From: Acidobacteriaceae bacterium
GTDB taxonomy: Bacteria; Acidobacteriota; Terriglobia; Terriglobales; Acidobacteriaceae
Direction of reading: 5' to 3'
Assembly: GCA_003152795.1 (NCBI GenBank)
Contig: PMBA01000411.1
Span: 2,840-8,848, forward strand
Length of the DNA stretch: 6,009 nt
How positions within the stretch are numbered: position 1 is the first letter of the stretch; each line of letters begins with the position of its first letter. The position numbers and the translations under genes are program-made. The notes beneath the pieces were generated by a model. The model was not told the DNA's origin. It did no database searches and was given only the letters and a program-made list of their open reading frames with translations. Positions 1 to 6,009 of the stretch are shown in pieces.

Positions 1-84
1 CTCTAGCGAGAACGGGTTCACGGCTGATCGATTCCTTCACTTTTAGGAAATGATGGCTGCGGCTTGCCTATACCCCACCGCACG

Positions 85-783
85 TTAGCCCGGCGCCAAC
101 AGGCCGCCCACGCTGCTCAGCAGTTTCTCGGCTGCTTCTCCGGGATCCTGGGTGGCAAAATTCTCTTCCAGAATCAGGAGCGCGACCGCCGGATCGATTT
201 CCTCCAGAGACTTGCGGGTCGGTTTGCCATGGATGGACTGCATGCGCGCGGAGACGACCACCAGTTTCGCCTTGGTGGCCTTGAGCAGGGTGCGGGCGTC
301 GTCGATGGACAGAGTGGTCAGGGCGTTGTATCCGGCGCTGCACAGCACCTCGCGCAGAAAGGTGCAGACATCGGTCGACTCGTAAACGCAAAGCATGCGG
401 GGCCTGGCGTCGCCGGTTTTTCCTCGCGAATAGCGCGAGCCCAGGTAGGCGGCGGTGATCGCTTCTTCGACCGAATCGTAGGCCTCAAATTGCGAAAGCA
501 GGTTGGTCATCTCCAGCGTTTTGCGGATCCGGGGCGGCACTCCACTGAGTTTCAGGTCTCCTCCCTTGGATCGCGCGGCTTGCGTCAGGCGCACCAAGGC
601 TCCCAATCCACTGCTGTCGACAAAATCCACCTGGTCGAGTTGCAGCACGACGTCGCCGTACTTGACGATGGAGTCTCCGACGAACGAGTGCAAGGTGAAG
701 ACTTCATTTCCGGCCACAATCCGGCCGTGACACTGAATGACCAGGACATCGCCGACCGGGCGGCTCTCCAGGCGCAGTTGCAT
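85..783 (-). CDS. STAS-domain (anti-sigma factor antagonist-like) protein with C-terminal degenerate receiver domain
   Basis: The 232-residue protein starts at ATG 783-781 and ends at TAA 87-85. Residues 1-112 form a STAS domain of the SpoIIAA/RsbV type. The core is VDFVDSSGLGALVRL at 52-66, and S58 lies where SpoIIAA-type antagonists are phosphorylated by an anti-sigma kinase. Residues about 129-230 have receiver-like alternation (MLCVYESTDVCTFL at 130-143, KLVVVSARM at 173-181). However, the acidic pocket reads Y134-E135 instead of an acidic pair, and the phospho-acceptor Asp is replaced by S178, so Asp phosphorylation should not occur. There is no signal peptide or membrane segment, so it is probably cytoplasmic. 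The inferred role is partner switching with an anti-sigma or Ser kinase, with the second half acting as an interaction module. No cognate kinase or sigma factor lies in the window, so the target is unknown. The STAS call is firm; the receiver relationship is moderately supported by pattern only. Confidence 0.88.
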   Translation of the reverse strand: MQLRLESRPVGDVLVIQCHGRIVAGNEVFTLHSFVGDSIVKYGDVVLQLDQVDFVDSSGLGALVRLTQAARSKGGDLKLSGVPPRIRKTLEMTNLLSQFEAYDSVEEAITAAYLGSRYSRGKTGDARPRMLCVYESTDVCTFLREVLCSAGYNALTTLSIDDARTLLKATKAKLVVVSARMQSIHGKPTRKSLEEIDPAVALLILEENFATQDPGEAAEKLLSSVGGLLAPG

Positions 784-787
784 TACG

Positions 788-795
788 CCTCCTTC
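788..795 (-). promoter_or_regulatory. Strong Shine-Dalgarno for the STAS gene
   Basis: On the minus strand the sequence reads GAAGGAGG, then a 4-nt spacer CGTA, then ATG. This fixes the start at 783. It is the only strong ribosome binding site in the window. Just upstream (795-806) are three copies of GATA in tandem (minus strand). Confidence 0.85.
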
Positions 796-866
796 TATCT
801 ATCTATTTGAAGTTGTGACTCAATTACGGCTCTCGGCCTTACATTTGACCGATGGTTTTGTGGCGA

Positions 867-895
867 ATCTTACGTGGGTGAAACCGGCAAGTCAA
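867..895 (-). promoter_or_regulatory. Sigma70-like promoter upstream of the STAS gene
   Basis: On the minus strand TTGACT (895-890) is followed after exactly 17 nt by TAAGAT (872-867). The -35 box matches the consensus at 5 of 6 positions and the -10 box at 4 of 6. Transcription would begin near 860, giving a leader of about 77 nt before the ATG at 783. This is a motif-based prediction. Confidence 0.5.
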
Positions 896-907
896 TGAAA
901 GGGCTCT

Positions 908-920
908 GGCGCTTCGCGCC
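908..920 (-). terminator. Small GC hairpin downstream of the glycosyltransferase gene (weak terminator candidate)
   Basis: A 5-bp perfect stem, GGCGC/GCGCC, closes a 3-nt loop (GAA on the minus strand), starting about 38 nt after the GT39 stop codon. It is followed on the minus strand only by CCCTTTC, not a true U-tract, so intrinsic termination is doubtful. It lies between the GT39 gene and the promoter of the STAS gene, where a boundary element would be expected. Confidence 0.22.
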
Positions 921-957
921 TCAGTTCAACACGACGCTCTGAATTTCTGCGAGTCCT

Positions 958-2496
958 CTAGTCGAAGTGGCGGTAGGCGTCCCAGTCCTTGGTCAGATCT
1001 CGGTCGAGTTTGCGACAGTGGTAGATGGGCTTTTGCCAGTCGGGACGAGCCCACTGGACCTTGGGATCGGCGACAAGAGTGACCGATGCGCAGTGACGCT
1101 GCAGGTACTCGATGTCAGCGTCGAGGACGATGACGCTTTCGCCGGTGTAGCCTCTGCTTTCCCCAGTACCAGTAAGAATGGTGAGTGCCGATCGCCTTTG
1201 GCAATCCCAGTGCAGGCCCGAAGTGATCGATTGCTCCGGCCTGTCCGTAGAAACTGCCAAAGATAGCCGTCTTCTGGCGTTCTTCTGTGGGAAGAGCGTT
1301 GGAGTAGCGCGCAACGGCTTCAGCGCGCTCCTTCCATCCGAAACAGCTGCTGTAGTAGTCCGGGATAGCGGAGTGCGTGTTGTGTTCGGCCTCGATTCTG
1401 TGCAGCGTCATGATTTGGTTATAGCGCGCGTAGGCGTCGATCGACAGGACGGGAACGAAGCTCGGCAACATGAGTGCGGATAGGACGCAGGCTGCGATGA
1501 CGTACGCGGTGACGAAGCGGCGGCTCGATGTGTTGGCGAACCAGCGTTCGGCGGCGACAGCTCCCGCGGCGAGCATGACTGGATAGACGGGCGTCACGAG
1601 GTAGTCTTTGGCGTGGAGCGTGTACATCAGCAGCATGTAGGCAATAAACGTCCAGCCGAGAGCCCGGAAGCGTTTCATTGGCGGAGTAAAGAAGAAAACA
1701 GCTCCGGCAATGACAAAAGCGAAGCTTAGAATATTGACGAGCAGCGCCTGTGCGTAGAAGAACTCAAGCGGCGGAAGAATGACGGTGCGGTGATTGGCGT
1801 TGATATTGTGCTGAAGCTGGAGGAATGGGAATTGACGATGTCCTGCCAAAGGATGTTGGGCAGAGTGGTTGCGAGAGCGATGGCGACTCCGCTCCAGAAC
1901 CAACGATTGAGGAACCACCTTCTCCATGCTGAAAGCAGCATCCCGGCCACAAGCGCGGCGAGGTAGAACGCGAGGCTGTACTTGTGCATCAGCGCAAGGC
2001 CAGCGACTGCTCCGAAGGCGAGCCACAGGCGCGGGTTCGAGGTCTTCTCGATGCGCACGAGAAGCAGCACGGCGGCGGTCCATAGCGGCATATCGAGGGC
2101 GTTGGTGCTAAGGAGGTGTCCGAAGGCTAGAGCGACGGGAGCGATCGCTGACAACACGGCGGCAGTGATGACCGCGCGTCGCCCACCGCCAAGCTCGGAC
2201 GCGAGTCGCGCTACAAGAAGCACGGTGGCTGCCGCGGCCACTGCGGGGTAGAGGCGCACAGCAGTGAGCGATGTGCCGAGCGTGTGGATGACGATCCAGG
2301 TAAGCCACGGAAGGAGTGGCGGAAGATCGACGTAGCCCCACGTTGGATGGTGGGCGCAGGCGAGAAAGTAGAGTTCGTCGGCATGAAATCCGTAGCGACC
2401 GGCGAAGCAGACGAGAAGCACGAAGACGAGTGCGGCGGGCGCCAGCGCCAGAAAAAACCAACCATAAAGCGAAACAGCGCGAATTCTCATACTCAC
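958..2496 (-). pseudogene. GT39/ArnT-like membrane glycosyltransferase, interrupted by two compensating frameshifts
   Basis: This gene encodes a GT-C fold, polyprenyl-phosphate-sugar-dependent glycosyltransferase (PMT/ArnT superfamily, PMT_2 type) that would work at the periplasmic face of the inner membrane. Start is GTG 2496 or ATG 2490, with no clear ribosome binding site; stop is TAG at 958. The segment 2496 to about 1835 encodes a first membrane helix, then GRYGFHADELYFLACAHHP with the Asp-Glu pair (D40-E41) typical of the first periplasmic loop, then GYVDLPPLLPW and several helices. After NILWQDI the family sequence continues in another frame (QFPFLQLQHNINANHR, then AKDYLVTPVYPVMLAAGAV and AIFGSFYGQAGAIDHFGP) to about 1160. 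There it returns to the first frame (RGYTGESVIVLDADIEYLQ). One missing base and one extra base restore 512 codons, a normal family length. These may be sequencing or assembly errors in an intact gene, or a young pseudogene. Acceptor and donor sugar cannot be told. Confidence 0.85.
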
Positions 2497-2662
2497 AATC
2501 TGCGTTCAGTGTCCCCGCGTTGCTGCGTTGGCAATTGGTTCCAGCGCCGGACGGTAGTTTTCTACATCCCTGTAATTCGGTGGTCGGTGATGGATCGCAC
2601 GGGGTTCCGTGAGCGAGCGCACATGAGTGCCTCCGCTCCCGCGAAATGCTAAGATTTCGGGC
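2497..2662. promoter_or_regulatory. Divergent intergenic region between the glycosyltransferase gene and rapZ
   Basis: These 166 bases must hold the promoters of two genes transcribed away from each other. On the plus strand a TAAGAT hexamer (2650-2655) ends 7 nt before the rapZ ATG, which would place the transcript start at the start codon itself. Another -10-like hexamer, TGTAAT, occurs around 2571. Neither has a recognisable -35 box at the right spacing. No strong Shine-Dalgarno precedes either gene, and I see no operator palindrome or terminator here. Confidence 0.35.
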
Positions 2663-3595
2663 ATGCCACTGCGCAAACTCAAGAAGGTCCGGCAGACAGC
2701 GGGAAAACTGGTTCGCGGGCGCAAGGGCGGACCCCATGCCGCGGCGGAACTGGTCATCATTACCGGCATGAGCGGGTCGGGGAAGGCTTCGGCGCTGAAG
2801 GCCTTCGAAGATCTGGGCTACTACTGCGTGGACAATCTGCCGGTGGAACTGATTCCGCGCTTTGCCGAACTGGCGCTGCAGTCGGGAGAGATTCCGCGCA
2901 CGGCGCTGGTGGTGGATGTGCGCGAGGGCTCGCAACTGGAGAAGCTGCCGGCGATCCTGAAGTCGGTGAAGCGGGCAATACCGACGCGGGTGATTTATCT
3001 GGAAGCGAGCGATGCGGCGCTGCTGCGGCGCTACAGCGAGACGCGGCGGCCGCATCCGCTGGGAACGGGCACGACGGTGCGGGCGTCGCTCGGAGCCGAA
3101 CGCCGGCATCTGCGGGCGATTCGGGCGCTTGCCGACCTGGTGATTGACACTTCCAAATTCAATGTTCACGAACTGCGGGCGCACCTGACCGACCGCTTCA
3201 AAGAGCAGTCCGGGAGCCAGCAGACGATACTGGTTTCGTGCGTGAGTTTCGGATACAAACACGGCCTGCCGGATGACGCCGACCTGGTGTTTGATGTGCG
3301 CTTCCTGCCCAATCCTCATTTCGTTCCGGAGTTTCGAGCGCTGACGGGACGCGATCCTCGCGTTGCCAAGTACATTCGATCATTTCCGCAGACGCAGGAG
3401 TTTATCAACCGCATCTCGGACCTTCTCATCTACCTGCTGCCGCACTACATTCGGGAGGGCAAGAGCTACCTGACCATCAGCTTCGGATGCACCGGCGGAC
3501 AGCACCGCTCGGTGATGATCGCAGAAGATGTGAGCAAGCGGCTGCGGAAGGCGGGATACAAGGTGAAGGTCGCGCATCGGGACAGCCCGAAGTGA
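2663..3595 (+). CDS. rapZ: RapZ family nucleotide-binding protein (RNase adapter / YvcJ-like)
   Basis: The protein has 310 residues from ATG 2663; a GTG at 2627 would add 12 residues. The N-terminal P-loop domain contains VIITGMSGSGKA (31-42), followed by the family hallmark GYYCVDNLP (52-60). Further family blocks are ASDAALLRRYSETRRPHPL (115-133) and ERRHLRAIRALADLVIDTS (146-164). The C-terminal domain carries FGYKHGLPDDADLVFDVRFL (196-215), EGKSYLTISFGCTGGQHRSV (265-284) and a final HRD; in E. coli RapZ this domain binds RNA and glucosamine-6-phosphate. In E. coli, RapZ guides RNase E to the GlmZ sRNA and so tunes amino-sugar synthesis; GlmZ is not expected outside enterobacteria, so the role here is less defined. 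Two oddities: the Walker A Ser/Thr is Ala (A42), and a basic extension of about 28 residues precedes the usual start. No Shine-Dalgarno is evident. Confidence 0.95.
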   Translation: MPLRKLKKVRQTAGKLVRGRKGGPHAAAELVIITGMSGSGKASALKAFEDLGYYCVDNLPVELIPRFAELALQSGEIPRTALVVDVREGSQLEKLPAILKSVKRAIPTRVIYLEASDAALLRRYSETRRPHPLGTGTTVRASLGAERRHLRAIRALADLVIDTSKFNVHELRAHLTDRFKEQSGSQQTILVSCVSFGYKHGLPDDADLVFDVRFLPNPHFVPEFRALTGRDPRVAKYIRSFPQTQEFINRISDLLIYLLPHYIREGKSYLTISFGCTGGQHRSVMIAEDVSKRLRKAGYKVKVAHRDSPK

Positions 3596-3598
3596 AGA

Positions 3599-3638
3599 CG
3601 ATTGAATCATTGACTCATTTTGTCATTGAGTCATTGGG
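3599..3638. repeat. Five-unit octamer tandem repeat (consensus TCATTGAN)
   Basis: Successive 8-base units read CGATTGAA, TCATTGAC, TCATTTTG, TCATTGAG and TCATTGGG. The TCATT core recurs at 3607, 3615, 3623 and 3631, an exact period of 8. The array starts 3 bases after the rapZ stop codon. It is AT-richer than its surroundings and codes for nothing visible. Confidence 0.75.
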
Positions 3639-3688
3639 CAACCGGAGGAACCACGGGCGGCGGCCCAGAAGATCCTCGCTTTGCTCGG

Positions 3689-3713
3689 GAGACGCGGCGG
3701 CCCGCGTCTCTAC
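3689..3713 (-). repeat. REP-like palindrome with GTAG head, upstream of the ABC exporter
   Basis: GAGACGCGG (3689-3697) and CCGCGTCTC (3702-3710) form a perfect 9-bp stem around a 4-base loop. On the minus strand the element begins with GTAGAGAC (3713-3706). A 5'-GTAG tetranucleotide next to a palindrome is the hallmark of bacterial REP sequences. No U-tract follows on the plus strand (TACGGGAAA), so it is not a typical terminator. A related element sits at the other end of the exporter gene. Confidence 0.6.
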
Positions 3714-3746
3714 GGGAAATCGCATGTAGAATTGGCAGTACCACGC

Positions 3747-5651
3747 ATGGCAACCTCCACAGAGGCGGGCGCGAGGAGTGAAGGAACACCGGCCAGGCCC
3801 CGTCCACCCCGTCCAATCACCCGCCTGTTGCGCTACGTTCTGCCTTACTGGTGGCCGTTCCTGGCATCGGTGGGGCTGATGGCGATGGTGGGGTTGCTGG
3901 ATGCCGGCCGGGTCCTGCTCATCCGCCCGATTTTCGATCGGGTACTGAATCCCGGATCCCAGGAAAAAACCATCCAGTTGTTCAAACTGCCGGGCAGCGG
4001 ACGCTTTCTCAATCTCGAGCAGTTGGTTCCGTCGCACTTTCACAATCCATGGACGGTGGTGGCGTTTGCGCTGGTGGCGGCGACGGTGCTGAAGGGGATC
4101 TTCGACTACATCGGAACGTATCTGGTGAACTACGCGGGTTTCGGGATGATCACCGATCTGCGCGACGATTTGTATAACGCCATTCTGCGGAGTTCGTCGG
4201 CGTTCTTTGTGAAACACACCACGGGCACGCTGCTCTCGACCATTGTCAGCGACGTGGAGAAGGTGCAGTTCGCGATGTCGAGCGTGCTGGCGGAATTCCT
4301 GCAGCAGTTTTTTACTCTGATCTTCACGGCGGCGGTGGTGGTTCTGGTTGGAGGAAGGCTGGCGTGGGTGCTGCTGCTGTTCGTTCCCGTGATTTTGTAC
4401 TCGTCGAGAAAAATCGGGCGGCAAGTGCGAACTACGACGCGAGGCGGGCAGGACAAACTGGCCGAGATCCAGAACATATTGCACGAGACGATTACCGGGA
4501 ACCGGATCGTCAAGGCGTTTGGCATGGAGAACTGGGAGGTGGAGCGCTTCCGCGCCGCCGCGCGCAGGCTGTTCCGGGCGAACCTGAGGCTGGTGGCGGC
4601 GTTCGCGATCAGTTCTCCGCTGATGGATATTCTGGGCGCGATTGCGATTGCTCTGCTGTTGCTGCTGGGACGCGACCAGATCAACCGGCACGGGCTGACC
4701 GAAGGGGCCTTCTTCACATTTATTATTGCCGTCTTCAAACTCTACGATCCGGTGCGCAAGTTCGCGATGTTCAACAACAATTTTCAGCAGGCGGTGGGGG
4801 CGTCGTCGGAAATTTTCCGTTTTATGGATGTCGAAGACGAGGTGCGGGAGAAGCCGGGAGCGCAGCGGATGGGGAGGTTCGCGCGGGCGATCCGGTTTGA
4901 GGATGTGTCTTTCTCCTATTCCAATGAAAACGCCGAGGACTTGCCGCTGGTTCTGCACGACGTCAATCTGGAGGTGAAGGCAGGCGAGGTGCTGGCGGTG
5001 GTGGGATCGAGCGGCGCCGGCAAGAGCACGCTGGTGCACTTGATCCCTCGCTTTTTTGACGTCAGTGGCGGCCGGATTCTGATTGACGGCCAAGATGTGC
5101 GGGATGTGACGCTGGAATCGCTGCGATCGCAGATCGGGATTGTGACCCAGGAAACGGTGTTGTTCAACGATACGGTGCGAAACAATATCGCCTACGGCCA
5201 GCCTCATGTATCGCAGAAGCAGGTGGAAGAAGCGGCGCGGGCGGCGCGAGCGTACGAGTTCATTCGCGCGCTTCCGGAAGGGTACAACACGATGATCGGG
5301 GAGCGCGGGGTGCGGCTTTCGGGCGGCGAGCGGCAGCGCATCGCGATTGCGCGGGCGATCCTGAAAAATGCGCCGATCCTGATTCTGGATGAAGCGACGT
5401 CGGCACTGGACAGCGAGAGCGAGTCGCTGGTGCAATCGGCACTGCAAAATCTTATCAGTGGGCGTACTGTGTTTGTGATTGCGCATCGGCTTTCGACGGT
5501 GCGCCACGCGGATCGCATCGTCGTACTCGAAAACGGCACGATCAGCGACGTTGGCGCGCATGAAGAGCTGATGCAAAGGCTGGGCACCTACCGGCGGCTT
5601 TACGAATTGCAATTCGCAGAAGCCGACGCGCCGAAGGCAGTGTCTACGTAG
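3747..5651 (+). CDS. MsbA-like ABC exporter (fused permease and ATPase)
   Basis: The 634-residue half-transporter should homodimerise in the inner membrane. Start ATG 3747 is chosen because the frame upstream, open back to TTG 3681, runs through the hairpin repeat; the ribosome binding site is poor. A Pro/Arg-rich cytosolic tail (1-25) precedes TM1 (about 33-55). TM2 lies near 103-125, TM3-4 near 183-218, and TM5-6 near 288-335. The TM1-TM2 loop (about 62-100) is long. The nucleotide-binding domain (about 382-625) is complete: A-loop Y391, Walker A GSSGAGKS (420-427), Q-loop Q468, signature LSGGERQ (524-530), Walker B ILILDE (544-549), D-loop SALD (552-555) and H-loop H580, so it should be catalytically active. 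Overall it resembles lipid A flippase MsbA, but multidrug exporters of this family look alike and substrate is not proven. The downstream gap to yicC is 45 nt, suggesting co-transcription. Confidence 0.93.
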   Translation: MATSTEAGARSEGTPARPRPPRPITRLLRYVLPYWWPFLASVGLMAMVGLLDAGRVLLIRPIFDRVLNPGSQEKTIQLFKLPGSGRFLNLEQLVPSHFHNPWTVVAFALVAATVLKGIFDYIGTYLVNYAGFGMITDLRDDLYNAILRSSSAFFVKHTTGTLLSTIVSDVEKVQFAMSSVLAEFLQQFFTLIFTAAVVVLVGGRLAWVLLLFVPVILYSSRKIGRQVRTTTRGGQDKLAEIQNILHETITGNRIVKAFGMENWEVERFRAAARRLFRANLRLVAAFAISSPLMDILGAIAIALLLLLGRDQINRHGLTEGAFFTFIIAVFKLYDPVRKFAMFNNNFQQAVGASSEIFRFMDVEDEVREKPGAQRMGRFARAIRFEDVSFSYSNENAEDLPLVLHDVNLEVKAGEVLAVVGSSGAGKSTLVHLIPRFFDVSGGRILIDGQDVRDVTLESLRSQIGIVTQETVLFNDTVRNNIAYGQPHVSQKQVEEAARAARAYEFIRALPEGYNTMIGERGVRLSGGERQRIAIARAILKNAPILILDEATSALDSESESLVQSALQNLISGRTVFVIAHRLSTVRHADRIVVLENGTISDVGAHEELMQRLGTYRRLYELQFAEADAPKAVST

Positions 5652-5672
5652 GGACAGCCGAGGGCGGCTGTC
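5648..5672 (+). repeat. REP-like palindrome with GTAG head, overlapping the exporter stop codon
   Basis: GACAGCCG (5653-5660) and CGGCTGTC (5665-5672) form a perfect 8-bp stem with a 4-base loop (AGGG). It is preceded by GTAGG, giving the head GTAGGGAC (5648-5655), and the exporter's TAG stop (5649-5651) lies inside this head. The sequence after the stem (GCTGCGTGTTTCG) has no convincing U-tract. Termination between the exporter and yicC is therefore possible but not supported. Confidence 0.6.
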
Positions 5673-5696
5673 GCTGCGTGTTTCGAGATAAACTCT

Positions 5697-6009
5697 ATGC
5701 CACTACGCTCCATGACGGGATTCGCGCAGGTCAAAGGGCAGGTCACTACTCAGTTGGCGTTTGCGCTGTCGCTGAAATCGGTGAATCATCGTTTTCTGGA
5801 TCTTCATTTCCGCTTGCCGTCCGATACCGACGCGCTGGAGATGAAGCTACGCCGGATCCTGAAGGAGAAACTGGCTCGCGGCCATGTGGAAGTGATCCTC
5901 AGCCTCGATCGTTCGGGACCAAGCGGGGTTGCGCTCAACCGGCAACTGATCGGCGGGTACGTGGAGGCGTTTCGCGCCGCGGCCGATGAATTTGGGGTTG
6001 AGGGGGAAC
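5697..6009 (+). CDS. yicC: YicC family protein, N-terminal part (putative endoribonuclease), cut by window end
   Basis: The frame opens at ATG 5697 and stays open to the end of the window: 104 codons, against roughly 290 in full-length members. The start MPLRSMTGFAQ matches the invariant RSMTGFA opening of the family. It is followed by SVNHRFLDLHFRLP (residues 33-46) and later by KLARGHVEVIL, all typical of the YicC N-terminal domain; the C-terminal DUF1732 domain would lie beyond the window. E. coli YicC has been reported as an endoribonuclease acting on small RNAs; cellular role here is inferred. No Shine-Dalgarno is obvious within 12 nt of the ATG, and the short gap from the exporter gene suggests shared transcription. 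Confidence 0.93.
   Translation, partial: MPLRSMTGFAQVKGQVTTQLAFALSLKSVNHRFLDLHFRLPSDTDALEMKLRRILKEKLARGHVEVILSLDRSGPSGVALNRQLIGGYVEAFRAAADEFGVEGE

Noticed and set aside
1..84. Possible terminator or another gene end downstream of the STAS gene
   Set aside because: No stable stem with a U-tract and no recognisable coding sequence could be found in these 84 bases.
795..806. Tandem GATA tetranucleotides beside the STAS gene Shine-Dalgarno as a phase-variation tract
   Set aside because: Only three copies are present, too few to expect frequent slippage; there is no other evidence for variable expression.
64..810. A 248-codon plus-strand open frame opposite the STAS gene
   Set aside because: The minus-strand frame has the STAS motif, a strong Shine-Dalgarno and a promoter; the plus frame has none of these.
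2108..3319. A 403-codon minus-strand open frame covering parts of rapZ and the glycosyltransferase gene
   Set aside because: It overlaps two recognised genes, spans their divergent promoter region, and has low-complexity Arg/Ser/His composition. It is a shadow frame.
3689..3710. Hairpin as an intrinsic terminator for rapZ
   Set aside because: The stem is strong but no U-tract follows, and it lies about 94 nt past the rapZ stop. A repeat element explains it better.
3681..3746. A 22-residue N-terminal extension of the exporter from TTG 3681
   Set aside because: It would translate through the hairpin repeat and gives a peptide unlike family N-termini; ATG 3747 is the better start.
3615..5612. 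A 665-codon open frame on the minus strand opposite the ABC exporter gene
   Set aside because: It is exactly antisense to a gene with all ABC motifs. Its translation is Arg/His/Gln-rich without recognisable domains, as expected from a GC-rich codon shadow.

Overview
The window reads as a moderately GC-rich chromosomal segment from a Gram-negative, free-living bacterium. The encoded proteins, the rapZ / MsbA-type exporter / yicC order, and the spacer style (tandem TCATTGAN octamers, GTAG-headed hairpins) suggest Acidobacteriota (Terriglobia-like). That assignment is inference from memory of such genomes, not from a search. The core genes look vertically inherited, with no phage, CRISPR, insertion-sequence or RNA-gene signal.

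Layout. Positions 85-783 (minus) hold a STAS-domain protein with a degenerate receiver-like second half; it has a strong Shine-Dalgarno and a good sigma70-like promoter at 867-895. Positions 958-2496 (minus) hold a membrane glycosyltransferase of the GT39/ArnT type. Its reading frame is broken by two single-base indels, near 1835 and near 1160, that cancel each other. A divergent spacer (2497-2662) separates it from three plus-strand genes: rapZ (2663-3595), an MsbA-like ABC exporter (3747-5651), and the first third of yicC (5697 to the window end). The rapZ-exporter spacer carries a 5-unit octamer repeat and a perfect 9-bp hairpin. A related hairpin overlaps the exporter stop codon, so two GTAG-headed palindromes flank the exporter gene in inverted orientation.

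How the genes fit together. The exporter probably flips a lipid A-type glycolipid across the inner membrane, and the GT39 enzyme, if functional, would glycosylate a lipid or protein on the periplasmic side. RapZ is a nucleotide- and metabolite-binding regulator linked in other bacteria to amino-sugar and envelope precursor supply, and YicC is a putative endoribonuclease. The STAS protein is a likely partner-switching signal protein unrelated to its neighbours. I found no convincing evidence of a wholly new system. The observations most worth checking are the GTAG-headed hairpin pair, the paired frameshifts, and the STAS/pseudo-receiver fusion.
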